Assembly: GCA_021775195.1 (NCBI GenBank)
Contig: JAJFIG010000002.1
Location: 1 to 5,823, forward strand
Length of the DNA stretch: 5,823 nt
Source: Rhodospirillales bacterium
Lineage (GTDB): Bacteria; Pseudomonadota; Alphaproteobacteria; Rhodospirillales; 2-02-FULL-58-16
Direction: 5' to 3'
In this document: piece after piece, positions 1 through 5,823 of the stretch
Position numbering within the stretch: position 1 is the first letter of the stretch
Layout of the letters: each line of letters begins with the position of its first letter
The notes under the pieces: model-generated
Databases searched by the model: none
What the model saw: the letters and a program-made list of their open reading frames with translations, nothing else
Told to the model about the DNA's origin: nothing
Program-made: the position numbers and the translations under genes

Positions 1-1199
1 GGGCCGGTGCCGCCGATACGGACCTGATCATCGCCGTCACCTACACCGACGAAATCAACATGGTCGCCTGCCAGGTTTCTCATTCCCTTTTCGACGTGCC
101 CACCAAGATTGCCCGCGTGCGCCACCAGAGCTATCTGCAGCCCGAATGGTCGAACCTGTTTACCCGCGACAACCTGCCTATCGATGTCATCATCTCGCCG
201 GAAATCGAGGTCGCCCGGGCCATGACCCGGCGCCTCCAGGTGCCCGGCGCCTTCGAGATGATTCCCCTGGTCGACGACAAGGTCAGGCTGTTGGGCGTGC
301 GTTGCGCCGACGACTGCCCGATCGTCAACACGCCGCTGCGGCAGCTCACCCAGCTTTTTCCCAATCTCAACATCGTCATCGTCGGCCTGATGCGCCAGGA
401 CGAGGCGATCGTTCCCAAGGGTGACGACCAGATGTTGCCCGGCGATGAAGTCTATTTCGTCGTCGACAGCGAACAGGTGCAACGCGCCATGGCCGCCTTC
501 GGCCACGAAGAAACCGAAGCGCGGCGCCTGTTGATCTTCGGTGGCGGTAACATCGGCCTCTTTCTCGCCCAGGAAATCGAGAACGAGCACGCCTGGGTCA
601 AGGCCAAGGTCATCGAAGTCGATACCGAACGTGCCGAGTGGATCGCCGGGCGCCTTGACCGCACGGTGGTGATCCAGGGCGACGTGCTGGACGCGGAAAT
701 CCTGGAGGAGGCCAATGTCGCCGCGACCGAGACCATCATCGCGGTGACAAACGACGACGAGACCAACATCCTGGCCTCCTTGCTGGCCAAGCGCTACGGA
801 AGCCAGAGGTCGATCACGCTGATCAACAAGAGCGCCTATGAACCGCTCATATCCACCCTTGGCATCGACGTCGCGGTCAGCCCCCGCAACATCACGGTCT
901 CCACAATTCTGCAGCACGTTCGCCGCGGACGAATTCACTCGGTCCACACCCTGCGCGAGGGCTTCGGTGAACTGATCGAAGCCGAGGCCCTGGATACGTC
1001 CCCCCTTGTCGGCACTCCGCTCAAGGAGGTCAAGTTGCCCACCGGCGTCATGATCGGCGCGATTGTCCGCGAAGGTCAGATGATCAGCCCCCGTGGCGAT
1101 ACCGTGATCCAGGTCGAGGACCGGGTCGTCATGTTTGCCGCCGCCGAGGTGATCAGCACGGTCGAGAAACTATTTTCTGTTCAGCTTGAGTATTTTTGA
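1..1199 (+). CDS. trkA: Trk potassium uptake system NAD-binding regulatory subunit TrkA, 5' end missing
   Basis: TrkA is the cytosolic ring-forming subunit that binds NAD(H) and gates the membrane K+ channel TrkH/TrkG. The reading frame is open from base 3, so 398 residues are visible. The family is usually about 458 residues, so roughly the first 60, with the first nucleotide-binding glycine motif, lie outside the window. The visible part starts in the first RCK_N domain (DTDLIIAVTYTDEINMVA), continues into the first RCK_C domain (about visible residues 65-165), then a second RCK_N domain. That second domain begins with RRLLIFGGGNIG, the GxGxxG loop at about 180-185, followed by the acidic strand end VIEVD and the QGD motif. 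A second RCK_C domain (about 310-395) ends the protein. This tandem RCK layout distinguishes TrkA from single-RCK proteins. In many alphaproteobacteria trkA follows ntrX and precedes a D-amino acid aminotransferase, as it does here. Confidence 0.95.
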   Translation, partial: AGAADTDLIIAVTYTDEINMVACQVSHSLFDVPTKIARVRHQSYLQPEWSNLFTRDNLPIDVIISPEIEVARAMTRRLQVPGAFEMIPLVDDKVRLLGVRCADDCPIVNTPLRQLTQLFPNLNIVIVGLMRQDEAIVPKGDDQMLPGDEVYFVVDSEQVQRAMAAFGHEETEARRLLIFGGGNIGLFLAQEIENEHAWVKAKVIEVDTERAEWIAGRLDRTVVIQGDVLDAEILEEANVAATETIIAVTNDDETNILASLLAKRYGSQRSITLINKSAYEPLISTLGIDVAVSPRNITVSTILQHVRRGRIHSVHTLREGFGELIEAEALDTSPLVGTPLKEVKLPTGVMIGAIVREGQMISPRGDTVIQVEDRVVMFAAAEVISTVEKLFSVQLEYF

Positions 1200-1210
1200 C
1201 GGAGAGGAAC

Positions 1211-2077
1211 ATGACGCGAATTGCGTACGTCAACGGGCGCTACGTCCCCCACGGCCAAGCCGCCGTCCACATCGAGGACCGGGGCTACCAGTTTGCCGAT
1301 GGCGTTTACGAAGTCATCGCCATACACCAGGGGAATATGGTCGACGAGAAGGGGCATTTGGACCGTCTCGACCATTCCCTGGGCGAGCTCCAGATCGCGT
1401 GGCCAATGTCCCGCCAGTCTTTGCAGGTGGTGATGCGTGAGATGATCCTCCGTAACCGCATTACCAACGGCATGATTTATTTCCAGATTTCCCGCGGCGT
1501 TGCAACGCGCAATCATGCCTTCCCGGATGATACCGAAAGCGCCCTGGTCATGACCGTCCGGCATTCCCCCCCTCTTGACCAGACCGCCGCCGCCGTCACC
1601 GGCGTCAACGTGATAACTATTCCCGATATCCGCTGGGCCCGGCGCGACATCAAGTCCATATCCCTGCTCCCCAACGTGCTGGGCAAGCAGCAGGCGTCCG
1701 AGGCCGGCGCCTACGAGGCCTGGATGATCGACGGCGACGGCAACATTACCGAGGGCACGTCGTCCAACGCCTGGATCGTCAACAAGGATGGCGATTTGAT
1801 CACCCGCGACGCCAGTCATGCCATTCTCAACGGCATTACCCGCCTCGCCGTGCTTGATCTCGCTCGTGCCGAAGGCGTGACCTTCGTCGAACGCCCCTTC
1901 GATGTCGCCGAGGCGAAAGACGCCCGCGAGGCCTTCGTCACAAGCACGACGTCCCTGGTCAAGCCGGTCGTCCGCATCGACGGCGATCCGGTCGGCAACG
2001 GCGGCATCGGAATGTTGACCGCAAAGATCCTGTCGTTTTACACCGACCACATGAAGGCCCAAGGAAGCGCCGTATGA
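1211..2077 (+). CDS. dat: D-amino acid aminotransferase (PLP fold-type IV)
   Basis: This enzyme moves the amino group between D-amino acids and 2-oxo acids, typically D-alanine + 2-oxoglutarate to pyruvate + D-glutamate, in the cytoplasm; it can feed peptidoglycan precursors or D-amino acid breakdown. The 288-residue product has the fold-type IV landmarks: RGYQFADGVYEV (24-35), the PLP Schiff-base lysine K148 in RRDIKSISLL, the pyridine-contacting glutamate E181 in NITEGTSSN, and the phosphate-binding segments GITR (208-211) and TSTTS (244-248). Y33, R100 and H102 match the carboxylate trap of Bacillus D-amino acid transaminase (Y31, R98, H100). This favours a D-amino acid enzyme over branched-chain aminotransferase or aminodeoxychorismate lyase. 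The ATG at 1211 was chosen because GGAG at 1201-1204 lies 6 bases upstream. An in-frame TTG at 1196, overlapping the trkA stop, would add five residues but lacks a comparable ribosome site. The gene starts 11 bases after trkA, so the two are probably co-transcribed. Confidence 0.93.
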   Translation: MTRIAYVNGRYVPHGQAAVHIEDRGYQFADGVYEVIAIHQGNMVDEKGHLDRLDHSLGELQIAWPMSRQSLQVVMREMILRNRITNGMIYFQISRGVATRNHAFPDDTESALVMTVRHSPPLDQTAAAVTGVNVITIPDIRWARRDIKSISLLPNVLGKQQASEAGAYEAWMIDGDGNITEGTSSNAWIVNKDGDLITRDASHAILNGITRLAVLDLARAEGVTFVERPFDVAEAKDAREAFVTSTTSLVKPVVRIDGDPVGNGGIGMLTAKILSFYTDHMKAQGSAV

Positions 2078-2748
2078 CCGACATTGCGGAGCGCGGCGAA
2101 CCGGTCCGGCCGAGGGCGGTACTTTTTGACTGGGACAACACCCTGATCGATTCCTGGCCGGTCATTCACGAATCTTTGAACGCCACCCTGACCGCCTACG
2201 GGATTCCCCCTTGGACCATGGAGGAGACCCGCGCCCGTGTCCGTCATTCCATGCGCGACAGTTTTCCCCAACTATTCGGCGACCGTTGGGAAGAGGCCGG
2301 TGAGTTTTTCTATCGCCAATTCGCCGCCATCCATATTGACCGGATCGAACCCCGCCCGGGCGCCCGGGAAATGCTGGCGGCGTTGCACGAGGCCGGCCTC
2401 TACCTGGGTGTGGTCAGCAACAAGAAGGGCAGCTTCCTGCGTCATGAAGCGAACCATTTGGGTTGGGCGAACTATTTCGGCGCCATCGTCGGCGCCCTGG
2501 ATGCACCAAGGGACAAGCCGGCCCGGGAACCCGTCGAAATGGCCCTGGCAGGCAGCACAATAGACCCGGGCGGCGAGGTCTGGTTCGTCGGCGACGCCGG
2601 CATCGATCTTGAATGCGCCGCCAATACCGGCTGTGTTCCCGTGTTGATTCGTGATGACGCACCACAGCCCGGAGAGTTCAACGGCTTCCCTCCGATTTGG
2701 CACTTCGATAATTGTCTAGCGCTTTCCAAGCGAGTCCTTAGGTTGTAA
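2074..2748 (+). CDS. HAD-superfamily hydrolase, phosphoglycolate phosphatase-like
   Basis: This 224-residue protein is a predicted cytosolic phosphatase for a small phosphorylated metabolite; the substrate cannot be read from sequence. All four HAD motifs are present: motif I DWDNT (nucleophile D19, acid/base D21, T23), motif II Ser115 in VVSNK, motif III K148 in RDKPAREP, and motif IV GDAGID with D174 and D178 for Mg2+ binding. The helical region between motifs I and II (about 25-90) fits a C1 cap, as in phosphoglycolate phosphatase (Gph) and related enzymes. The ATG overlaps the upstream stop as ATGA, with AAGGA at 2061-2065 as ribosome site, so it is probably translationally coupled to the aminotransferase gene. 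A HAD gene between dat and hfq suggests a linked metabolic or repair role, but this is inference. The last codons overlap the proposed hfq promoter. Confidence 0.88.
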   Translation: MTDIAERGEPVRPRAVLFDWDNTLIDSWPVIHESLNATLTAYGIPPWTMEETRARVRHSMRDSFPQLFGDRWEEAGEFFYRQFAAIHIDRIEPRPGAREMLAALHEAGLYLGVVSNKKGSFLRHEANHLGWANYFGAIVGALDAPRDKPAREPVEMALAGSTIDPGGEVWFVGDAGIDLECAANTGCVPVLIRDDAPQPGEFNGFPPIWHFDNCLALSKRVLRL

Positions 2749-2771
2749 GGTACCCGGTCGATCGATAGAAT
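2743..2771 (+). promoter_or_regulatory. Predicted sigma70-type promoter for hfq-hflX
   Basis: TTGTAA (2743-2748) and TAGAAT (2766-2771) are separated by exactly 17 bases and match the -35 and -10 consensus at 4/6 and 5/6 positions. The -35 includes the TAA stop codon of the HAD gene. Transcription would start near 2777-2780, giving an hfq leader of about 115 bases. The -35 sits inside an imperfectly spaced inverted repeat, CCTTA-GGTTG-TAAGG (2736-2750), and the spacer contains the palindrome TCGATCGA (2758-2765); either could be a protein-binding site or chance. The call rests on consensus match and position only. Confidence 0.55.
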
Positions 2772-2831
2772 TTGGCGTCGCCACGAAGGAAACGTCAAGA
2801 GGGCCGGAGCAAGATCCGACACAAGGGAAAT

Positions 2832-2862
2832 ACCCATACCATCTGCAATGAATGGGATGGGT
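2832..2862 (+). promoter_or_regulatory. Hairpin in the hfq leader
   Basis: ACCCAT (2832-2837) plus CCAT (2839-2842) can pair with ATGG (2852-2855) plus ATGGGT (2857-2862). This gives a 10-bp stem with one A-G mismatch and a 9-base loop. It lies 15 bases before the hfq ribosome site (AGGGGGG, 2878-2884). The descending arm ATGGGT could instead pair with a further ACCCAT at 2889-2894, which covers the first two bases of the hfq start codon. The rest of the 2749-2892 gap shows no gene and no T-tract terminator. Function is inferred from base-pairing alone. Confidence 0.35.
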
Positions 2863-2892
2863 CGGAAAATAACAAGCAGGGGGGATACACCC

Positions 2893-3156
2893 ATGCCGTC
2901 CGAGAAAACTCAAAATGTTCAGGACGTCTTTCTAAACTACATTCGGAAGAACAAGACACCGGTAACGATCTTTCTGGTCAACGGTGTCAAATTGCAGGGA
3001 ATCGTTACGTGGTTTGATAATTTCTCGGTGCTTTTGCGCCGCGATGGACACACACAACTGGTTTACAAGCACGCGATTTCAACGGTGATGCCGTCCGTAC
3101 CCGTCCAATTGTTCGATCCCGAGAAGGACGACGGCAAACAGGAGGACGCCGCATAG
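2893..3156 (+). CDS. hfq: RNA chaperone Hfq
   Basis: Hfq is a hexameric Sm-like protein that promotes pairing of small regulatory RNAs with mRNAs and affects RNA stability. The 87-residue product has the N-terminal helix [12 protein letters not shown] (9-20), the Sm1 region ([25 protein letters not shown], about 24-48) and the Sm2 signature YKHAIST (58-64). Proximal-face residues Q10, K33, F44 and the YKH motif align with E. coli Q8, K31, F42 and Y55-K56-H57. N43 replaces E. coli Q41, and the basic rim patch is R18-K19-N20-K21. The tail after the Sm core is short and acidic, unlike the long E. coli tail. The ATG at 2893 was chosen because it gives the usual Hfq beginning and follows AGGGGGG (2878-2884) by 8 bases. 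An in-frame ATG at 2848 would add 15 atypical residues. hfq is followed by hflX one base after its stop codon, a widely conserved pair. Confidence 0.97.
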   Translation: MPSEKTQNVQDVFLNYIRKNKTPVTIFLVNGVKLQGIVTWFDNFSVLLRRDGHTQLVYKHAISTVMPSVPVQLFDPEKDDGKQEDAA

Positions 3157-3157
3157 C

Positions 3158-4531
3158 TTGACCGTCGTCCCGGCGCACACCCCCGTCAAGAAGGACGGCG
3201 CCGAGCGCTGCCTTGTTATTCACCCGAAACTGAAATCGGGAGGGAGCCGTACGCGCCTTCCCGACATTCGCCTGAGCGAGGCCGTGGGCCTAGCCCGCGC
3301 CATCAATCTCGACGTCGTTCATGCCGAAGTCGTTCCCGTACAGCGCCGGCGTCCCGCGACCCTTCTGGGTAAGGGCACCGTCGAGCGCGTGGCCGGCCTG
3401 TTGGCACCGCGACGGAACGGCAATGACCGCGACGGCGGCAACGGCGCGGAAGAGGACGATGACGCCGCAAAAATCTCCGTCGTCGTCCTAGACGCGGCGC
3501 TGACGCCGATCCAGCAACGCAATCTGGAACGGGCCTGGAACTGCAAGGTCATCGACCGCAGCGGGCTCATCCTGGAAATCTTCGGAGCCCGGGCGCGCAC
3601 CCGGGAGGGACGGCTGCAGGTCGAACTGGCGGCACTGACCTACCAGCGCTCACGGCTGGTCCGGTCATGGACTCACCTGGAACGCCAGCGCGGCGGCTTC
3701 GGTTTCATGGGCGGTCCGGGCGAAACTCAGATCGAGGCCGACCGGCGCCAGATCGGCCAACGCATTACCCGCCTCAAGAGCCAACTGAAGAGCGTCAAAC
3801 GGACACGCCAGATCCATCGTCACGCCCGCCGCCGGGTTCCCTATCCCGTGGTCGCCCTTGTCGGCTATACCAACGCCGGCAAATCGACCCTTTTCAACGC
3901 CGTGACCCGGGCCGACGTCACGGTCCGCGACCAGTTGTTCGCAACTCTCGACCCGACCATGCGGGGCCGCGACCTGCCCTCGGGGCGGACGGTGGTCCTG
4001 TCCGACACCGTCGGATTCATATCCGACCTTCCCCACGAACTGGTCAACGCCTTTCATGCCACCCTGGAGGAGGTCTGCGAGGCCGATATCATCGTTCACG
4101 TCCGCGACATCGCCCATCCCGACACCGAGGCCCAGAAGGAGGACGTCCACGCCGTACTCCTGGAACTGGGACTGGAGGACGCCGTTGGCGGCGGCCTGAT
4201 CGAGGTCCTCAACAAGATCGACATGCTGACGCCCGAGGACAGGGAAAACCTAGTGAACAGGGTGGCACGGTCCAATGTCACTGTAGTGGCGATTTCGGCC
4301 CTGACAGGGGAGGGGGTTGATTCCCTGCTTGGGGCATTGGACGACCGGCTGGCGAAATCCGCCCAGCTTATCGAGGTGTCCATAACCCTCGCCGATGGAG
4401 CGTCCCTGGCCTGGCTTTACGATCATGGCGAGGTCCTCGAACGCCACGACGACGATCGGCACGCACATCTGAAAGTGCGGTTGGATACCGCCAACGCCGC
4501 CCGATTCGCCCGCCGGCAAAAGCAGCACTAA
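3158..4531 (+). CDS. hflX: GTPase HflX (ribosome-splitting factor)
   Basis: HflX is a translational GTPase-family protein that binds the 50S subunit and splits stalled or stressed 70S ribosomes. The 457-residue product has the N-terminal HflX domain (about 18-170), the glycine-rich signature GGFGFMGGPGETQIEADRR (179-197), a basic coiled linker, and a complete G domain. The G-domain motifs are G1 GYTNAGKST (236-244), G2 threonine in FATLDPT (T263), G3 DTVGFI (283-288), G4 NKID (352-355) and G5 SAL (380-382). A C-terminal domain (about 400-450) follows. The start is a TTG one base after the hfq stop; AGGAGG at 3140-3145, inside the end of hfq, lies 12 bases upstream, and no in-frame ATG or GTG occurs nearby. 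This favours translational coupling to hfq. A low-complexity acidic insert at residues 85-105 interrupts the N-terminal domain. No strong terminator follows the gene. Confidence 0.95.
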   Translation: MTVVPAHTPVKKDGAERCLVIHPKLKSGGSRTRLPDIRLSEAVGLARAINLDVVHAEVVPVQRRRPATLLGKGTVERVAGLLAPRRNGNDRDGGNGAEEDDDAAKISVVVLDAALTPIQQRNLERAWNCKVIDRSGLILEIFGARARTREGRLQVELAALTYQRSRLVRSWTHLERQRGGFGFMGGPGETQIEADRRQIGQRITRLKSQLKSVKRTRQIHRHARRRVPYPVVALVGYTNAGKSTLFNAVTRADVTVRDQLFATLDPTMRGRDLPSGRTVVLSDTVGFISDLPHELVNAFHATLEEVCEADIIVHVRDIAHPDTEAQKEDVHAVLLELGLEDAVGGGLIEVLNKIDMLTPEDRENLVNRVARSNVTVVAISALTGEGVDSLLGALDDRLAKSAQLIEVSITLADGASLAWLYDHGEVLERHDDDRHAHLKVRLDTANAARFARRQKQH

Positions 4532-4577
4532 GTATCGTCCGGCCTAGTGTCCGTCCCCGGAACCGTCCTCTGCCAAT

Positions 4578-4591
4578 TTCTACTAGTAGAA
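4578..4591. promoter_or_regulatory. Perfect 14-bp palindrome, candidate operator
   Basis: TTCTACTAGTAGAA is its own reverse complement and lies in an AT-rich island (about 4575-4613) within an otherwise GC-rich region, 67 bases upstream of the small RHH-like gene. Its left arm TTCTACTA recurs at 4601-4608, a period of 23 bp, close to two helical turns. That arrangement is typical of a site bound by adjacent repressor dimers. A TATTAT at 4607-4612, overlapping the second copy, could serve as a -10 with only a weak -35, so a bound protein would block the promoter. Binding has not been shown; the call rests on symmetry, repetition and position. Confidence 0.5.
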
Positions 4592-4600
4592 CACGAAAAA

Positions 4601-4612
4601 TTCTACTATTAT
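4601..4612 (+). promoter_or_regulatory. Partial second operator copy and possible -10 box
   Basis: TTCTACTATTAT repeats the left arm of the palindrome at 4578-4591, but its right half is degenerate. It contains TACTAT (4604-4609) and TATTAT (4607-4612), either of which could be a -10 element for the downstream small gene; no convincing -35 is seen at 16-18 bases. Downstream, GCCAA (4624-4628) and TTGGC (4637-4641) could form a short leader hairpin. The rest of the 4532-4658 gap (4532-4574) shows only a weak TCCGG/CCGGA inverted repeat and no T-tract. Confidence 0.35.
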
Positions 4613-4658
4613 CCCGCGCGGTAGCCAATCCCCGGGTTGGCCGAAACGGGAGATTTCC

Positions 4659-4928
4659 ATGGCGACGGCACAGGCACAGCAGAAATGGCGGGACAAGAAC
4701 CGTTTCGTCAAAAAGCAGCTCAACGTCATGGCGCGGAAGTTGGTGCACGAATATCTCGACGACGTTGCTTCGACGTTCGGGCTGCGGGGAAAAGGCGAGG
4801 CGGTCGCTTTCACCTGTTTCATTACCCAGGCGTTGATGCAGCGTGCCGACTTCAATGCCGAAGCGGCGCGGGTCCTTGATACCTTTGCCGAAACCTACAA
4901 CCGCGACCGCGACGTCTATTCGGCCTGA
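4659..4928 (+). CDS. Small conserved-looking protein, possible ribbon-helix-helix DNA-binding protein
   Basis: I do not recognise a named family for this 89-residue protein. Its basic N-terminus (KWRDKNRFVKKQLNVMAR, about 9-26) could form a short beta strand around 17-24. A helix at about 27-39 (KLVHEYLDDVAST), a glycine turn (FGLRGKGEA, 40-48) and a second helix at about 48-62 follow. This strand-helix-turn-helix order, with G-K-x-E-A at the start of the second helix, resembles ribbon-helix-helix proteins of the CopG/Arc type. A further C-terminal helix (about 66-80) is likely. There is no signal peptide or membrane segment. GGGAG (4648-4652) lies 6 bases before the ATG. The palindrome upstream fits self-repression by such a protein. 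No toxin gene is adjacent on the same strand, which argues against a simple toxin-antitoxin pair. The end overlaps the convergent hydrolase gene by 13 bases. The gene itself is likely real; the fold is inference. Confidence 0.7.
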   Translation: MATAQAQQKWRDKNRFVKKQLNVMARKLVHEYLDDVASTFGLRGKGEAVAFTCFITQALMQRADFNAEAARVLDTFAETYNRDRDVYSA

Positions 4929-5823
4929 AGCGGTCCGCCGTCCCGCAACACCAGAACGGCATGAATTGCCTGCAGCAGCCTGAGTTTGTCGACGAAGCCA
5001 GCGGGCTTGGGATCGACGTGGTCAAGACTGTCAACCAAGAACAAATCTGAATTTTGCAGGACCCCGCCGAGCCGCTGGCTCTCCGTTTCCGGAATGATCG
5101 GATCGTCGCGGCCGTGGACGAGCACGAAACGCACCTTGAGCGACCCCAGGTCCCGCCGCTTGAGGTCGAGCGCCACCGTATCCTCGACCACGCCCGCAGG
5201 CAGGGCGGCGACGAGCGCCGGGACCCGGTCCGGTTCCCGGTTGGCGAGCAGGGCGAACACCGAACGGCCCTCGGGCCCCAGGCGCGCCGAAAGCCCGGCG
5301 ATGTCCGCGTCGGGATCGGCCAGCTTGCGATCCGCGATGGTTTTGAGCAGCGCCCGGTCATTCCCGTCCTTCATGCGGTCGGCATTGGATCGCACGAACA
5401 CCCATTTCCCATAGGCGTTGGGGCGCCGGTAACGCCAGGTATCCCGGGGTCCGGTCCTGTAGTAACCGGTCGTGAAGAACGTAATGACGGCGTCGATATC
5501 GTAATAGCCGCCGATGGCAAGAAGGAAATCGACACGGCCTTCCATGCCGGACTCGAACAACCCCGCCACCGCCGGCCCGACGGCGTATGAGATGGCCGTC
5601 ATGCCAGTGCGCCGCCGGCTGCTGCCGCGGCCATCCAGGAACACCGAGGCATCGGCGAGGACGCGGGCATCGGCGGGACTTACCTTGAGGTCACGGAGGT
5701 TGGGAAGGTCCGGAACCAGTACCTCGAAGCGGGCCCGCGCCAGGGTATTGGCGAAGGCGACCAGGCGCGCAGCGTCCGTGCCCTCGCGCGCCACCCCCGG
5801 CACCTGCACCATGGCCGCCAGGG
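4916..5823 (-). CDS. Alpha/beta-hydrolase fold protein, N-terminus missing
   Basis: The minus-strand frame is open through the right edge of the window. An ATG occurs at 5812-5810, but the codons before it (reading L-A-A) run smoothly into the hydrophobic strand MVQVPGVAREG, so the true start is probably outside. Numbering from that Met, 298 residues are visible. An oxyanion-type PG loop (5-6) is followed by the nucleophile elbow AISYA with Ser75, the strand RFVLVHGRDDPIIP with Asp237, and LDHVDPKP with His265. Together these give a plausible Ser-Asp-His triad. The elbow departs from the classic GxSxG because both glycines are alanine. A stretch about GGYYDIDAVITFFTTGYYRTG (101-121) and a cap-like region (about 125-220) lie between Ser and Asp. 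Substrate is unknown; esterase or lipase-like activity is possible. It converges on the small plus-strand gene, overlapping its 3' end by 13 bases. Confidence 0.82.
   Translation of the reverse strand, partial: LAAMVQVPGVAREGTDAARLVAFANTLARARFEVLVPDLPNLRDLKVSPADARVLADASVFLDGRGSSRRRTGMTAISYAVGPAVAGLFESGMEGRVDFLLAIGGYYDIDAVITFFTTGYYRTGPRDTWRYRRPNAYGKWVFVRSNADRMKDGNDRALLKTIADRKLADPDADIAGLSARLGPEGRSVFALLANREPDRVPALVAALPAGVVEDTVALDLKRRDLGSLKVRFVLVHGRDDPIIPETESQRLGGVLQNSDLFLVDSLDHVDPKPAGFVDKLRLLQAIHAVLVLRDGGPLQAE

Noticed and set aside
1181..2062. Long minus-strand open frame (293 codons) opposite the aminotransferase gene
   Set aside because: It mirrors a well-supported PLP enzyme and its translation is low in recognisable motifs; long antisense frames are expected in GC-rich DNA.
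2720..2732. CGCTT-TCC-AAGCG inverted repeat as a terminator for the upstream operon
   Set aside because: The stem is only 5 bp, lies within the HAD coding sequence and has no following T-tract.
2848..2892. Longer Hfq starting at the upstream in-frame ATG
   Set aside because: The 15 added residues are unlike Hfq N-termini, that ATG sits in the loop and stem of a hairpin, and the ATG at 2893 has a good ribosome site.
3667..4320. Plus-strand open frame of 217 codons inside hflX
   Set aside because: Its product is very rich in Arg, Pro and Gly, typical of an out-of-frame reading, and it overlaps the conserved HflX GTPase domain.
4538..4561. TCCGG/CCGGA inverted repeat after hflX as a terminator
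   Set aside because: A 5-bp stem with a 14-base loop and no T-run is too weak to call.
4578..4928. Toxin-antitoxin module (operator plus RHH antitoxin)
   Set aside because: No toxin-like gene follows on the same strand; the next gene is a convergent alpha/beta hydrolase.
5054..5590. Plus-strand open frame of 178 codons opposite the alpha/beta hydrolase
   Set aside because: The minus-strand frame has a plausible Ser-Asp-His triad and stays open to the window edge; the opposite frame shows no recognisable motif.

Overview
The window looks like a housekeeping stretch of an alphaproteobacterial chromosome, most likely from the Rhodospirillales or a close relative. Three things point there: the high GC content, the gene order trkA, D-amino acid aminotransferase, hfq, hflX (in many alphaproteobacteria this follows the ntrBC/ntrYX nitrogen regulation genes), and an Hfq of the short alphaproteobacterial type. 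The placement is inference from gene order and protein character, not from a database search.

Layout. Bases 1-1199 hold the end of trkA, cut off by the left edge. It is followed closely by a D-amino acid aminotransferase gene (1211-2077), which overlaps a HAD-family phosphatase gene (2074-2748) by 4 bases. These three plus-strand genes look like one transcription unit. A 144-base gap (2749-2892) carries a good sigma70-type promoter, whose -35 overlaps the HAD stop codon, and a hairpin in the hfq leader. hfq (2893-3156) and hflX (3158-4531, TTG start) are separated by one base and form a translationally coupled pair. A 127-base gap (4532-4658) contains an AT-rich island with a perfect 14-bp palindrome and a partial second copy 23 bp downstream. 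It leads into a small gene (4659-4928) whose product resembles a ribbon-helix-helix DNA-binding protein. The right end (4916-5823, minus strand) is an alpha/beta-hydrolase gene cut off by the window edge, converging on the small gene with a 13-base overlap.

How the genes relate. TrkA gates potassium uptake. The aminotransferase would supply D-glutamate or D-alanine, and the HAD enzyme probably removes phosphate from a small metabolite. Hfq (RNA chaperone) and HflX (GTPase that splits stalled ribosomes) act after transcription, often under stress. I see no mobile element, CRISPR array, tRNA, rRNA or obvious new multi-gene system. The points most worth a second look are the palindromic operator-like site in front of the small RHH-like gene and the possible alternative base-pairing over the hfq start codon.
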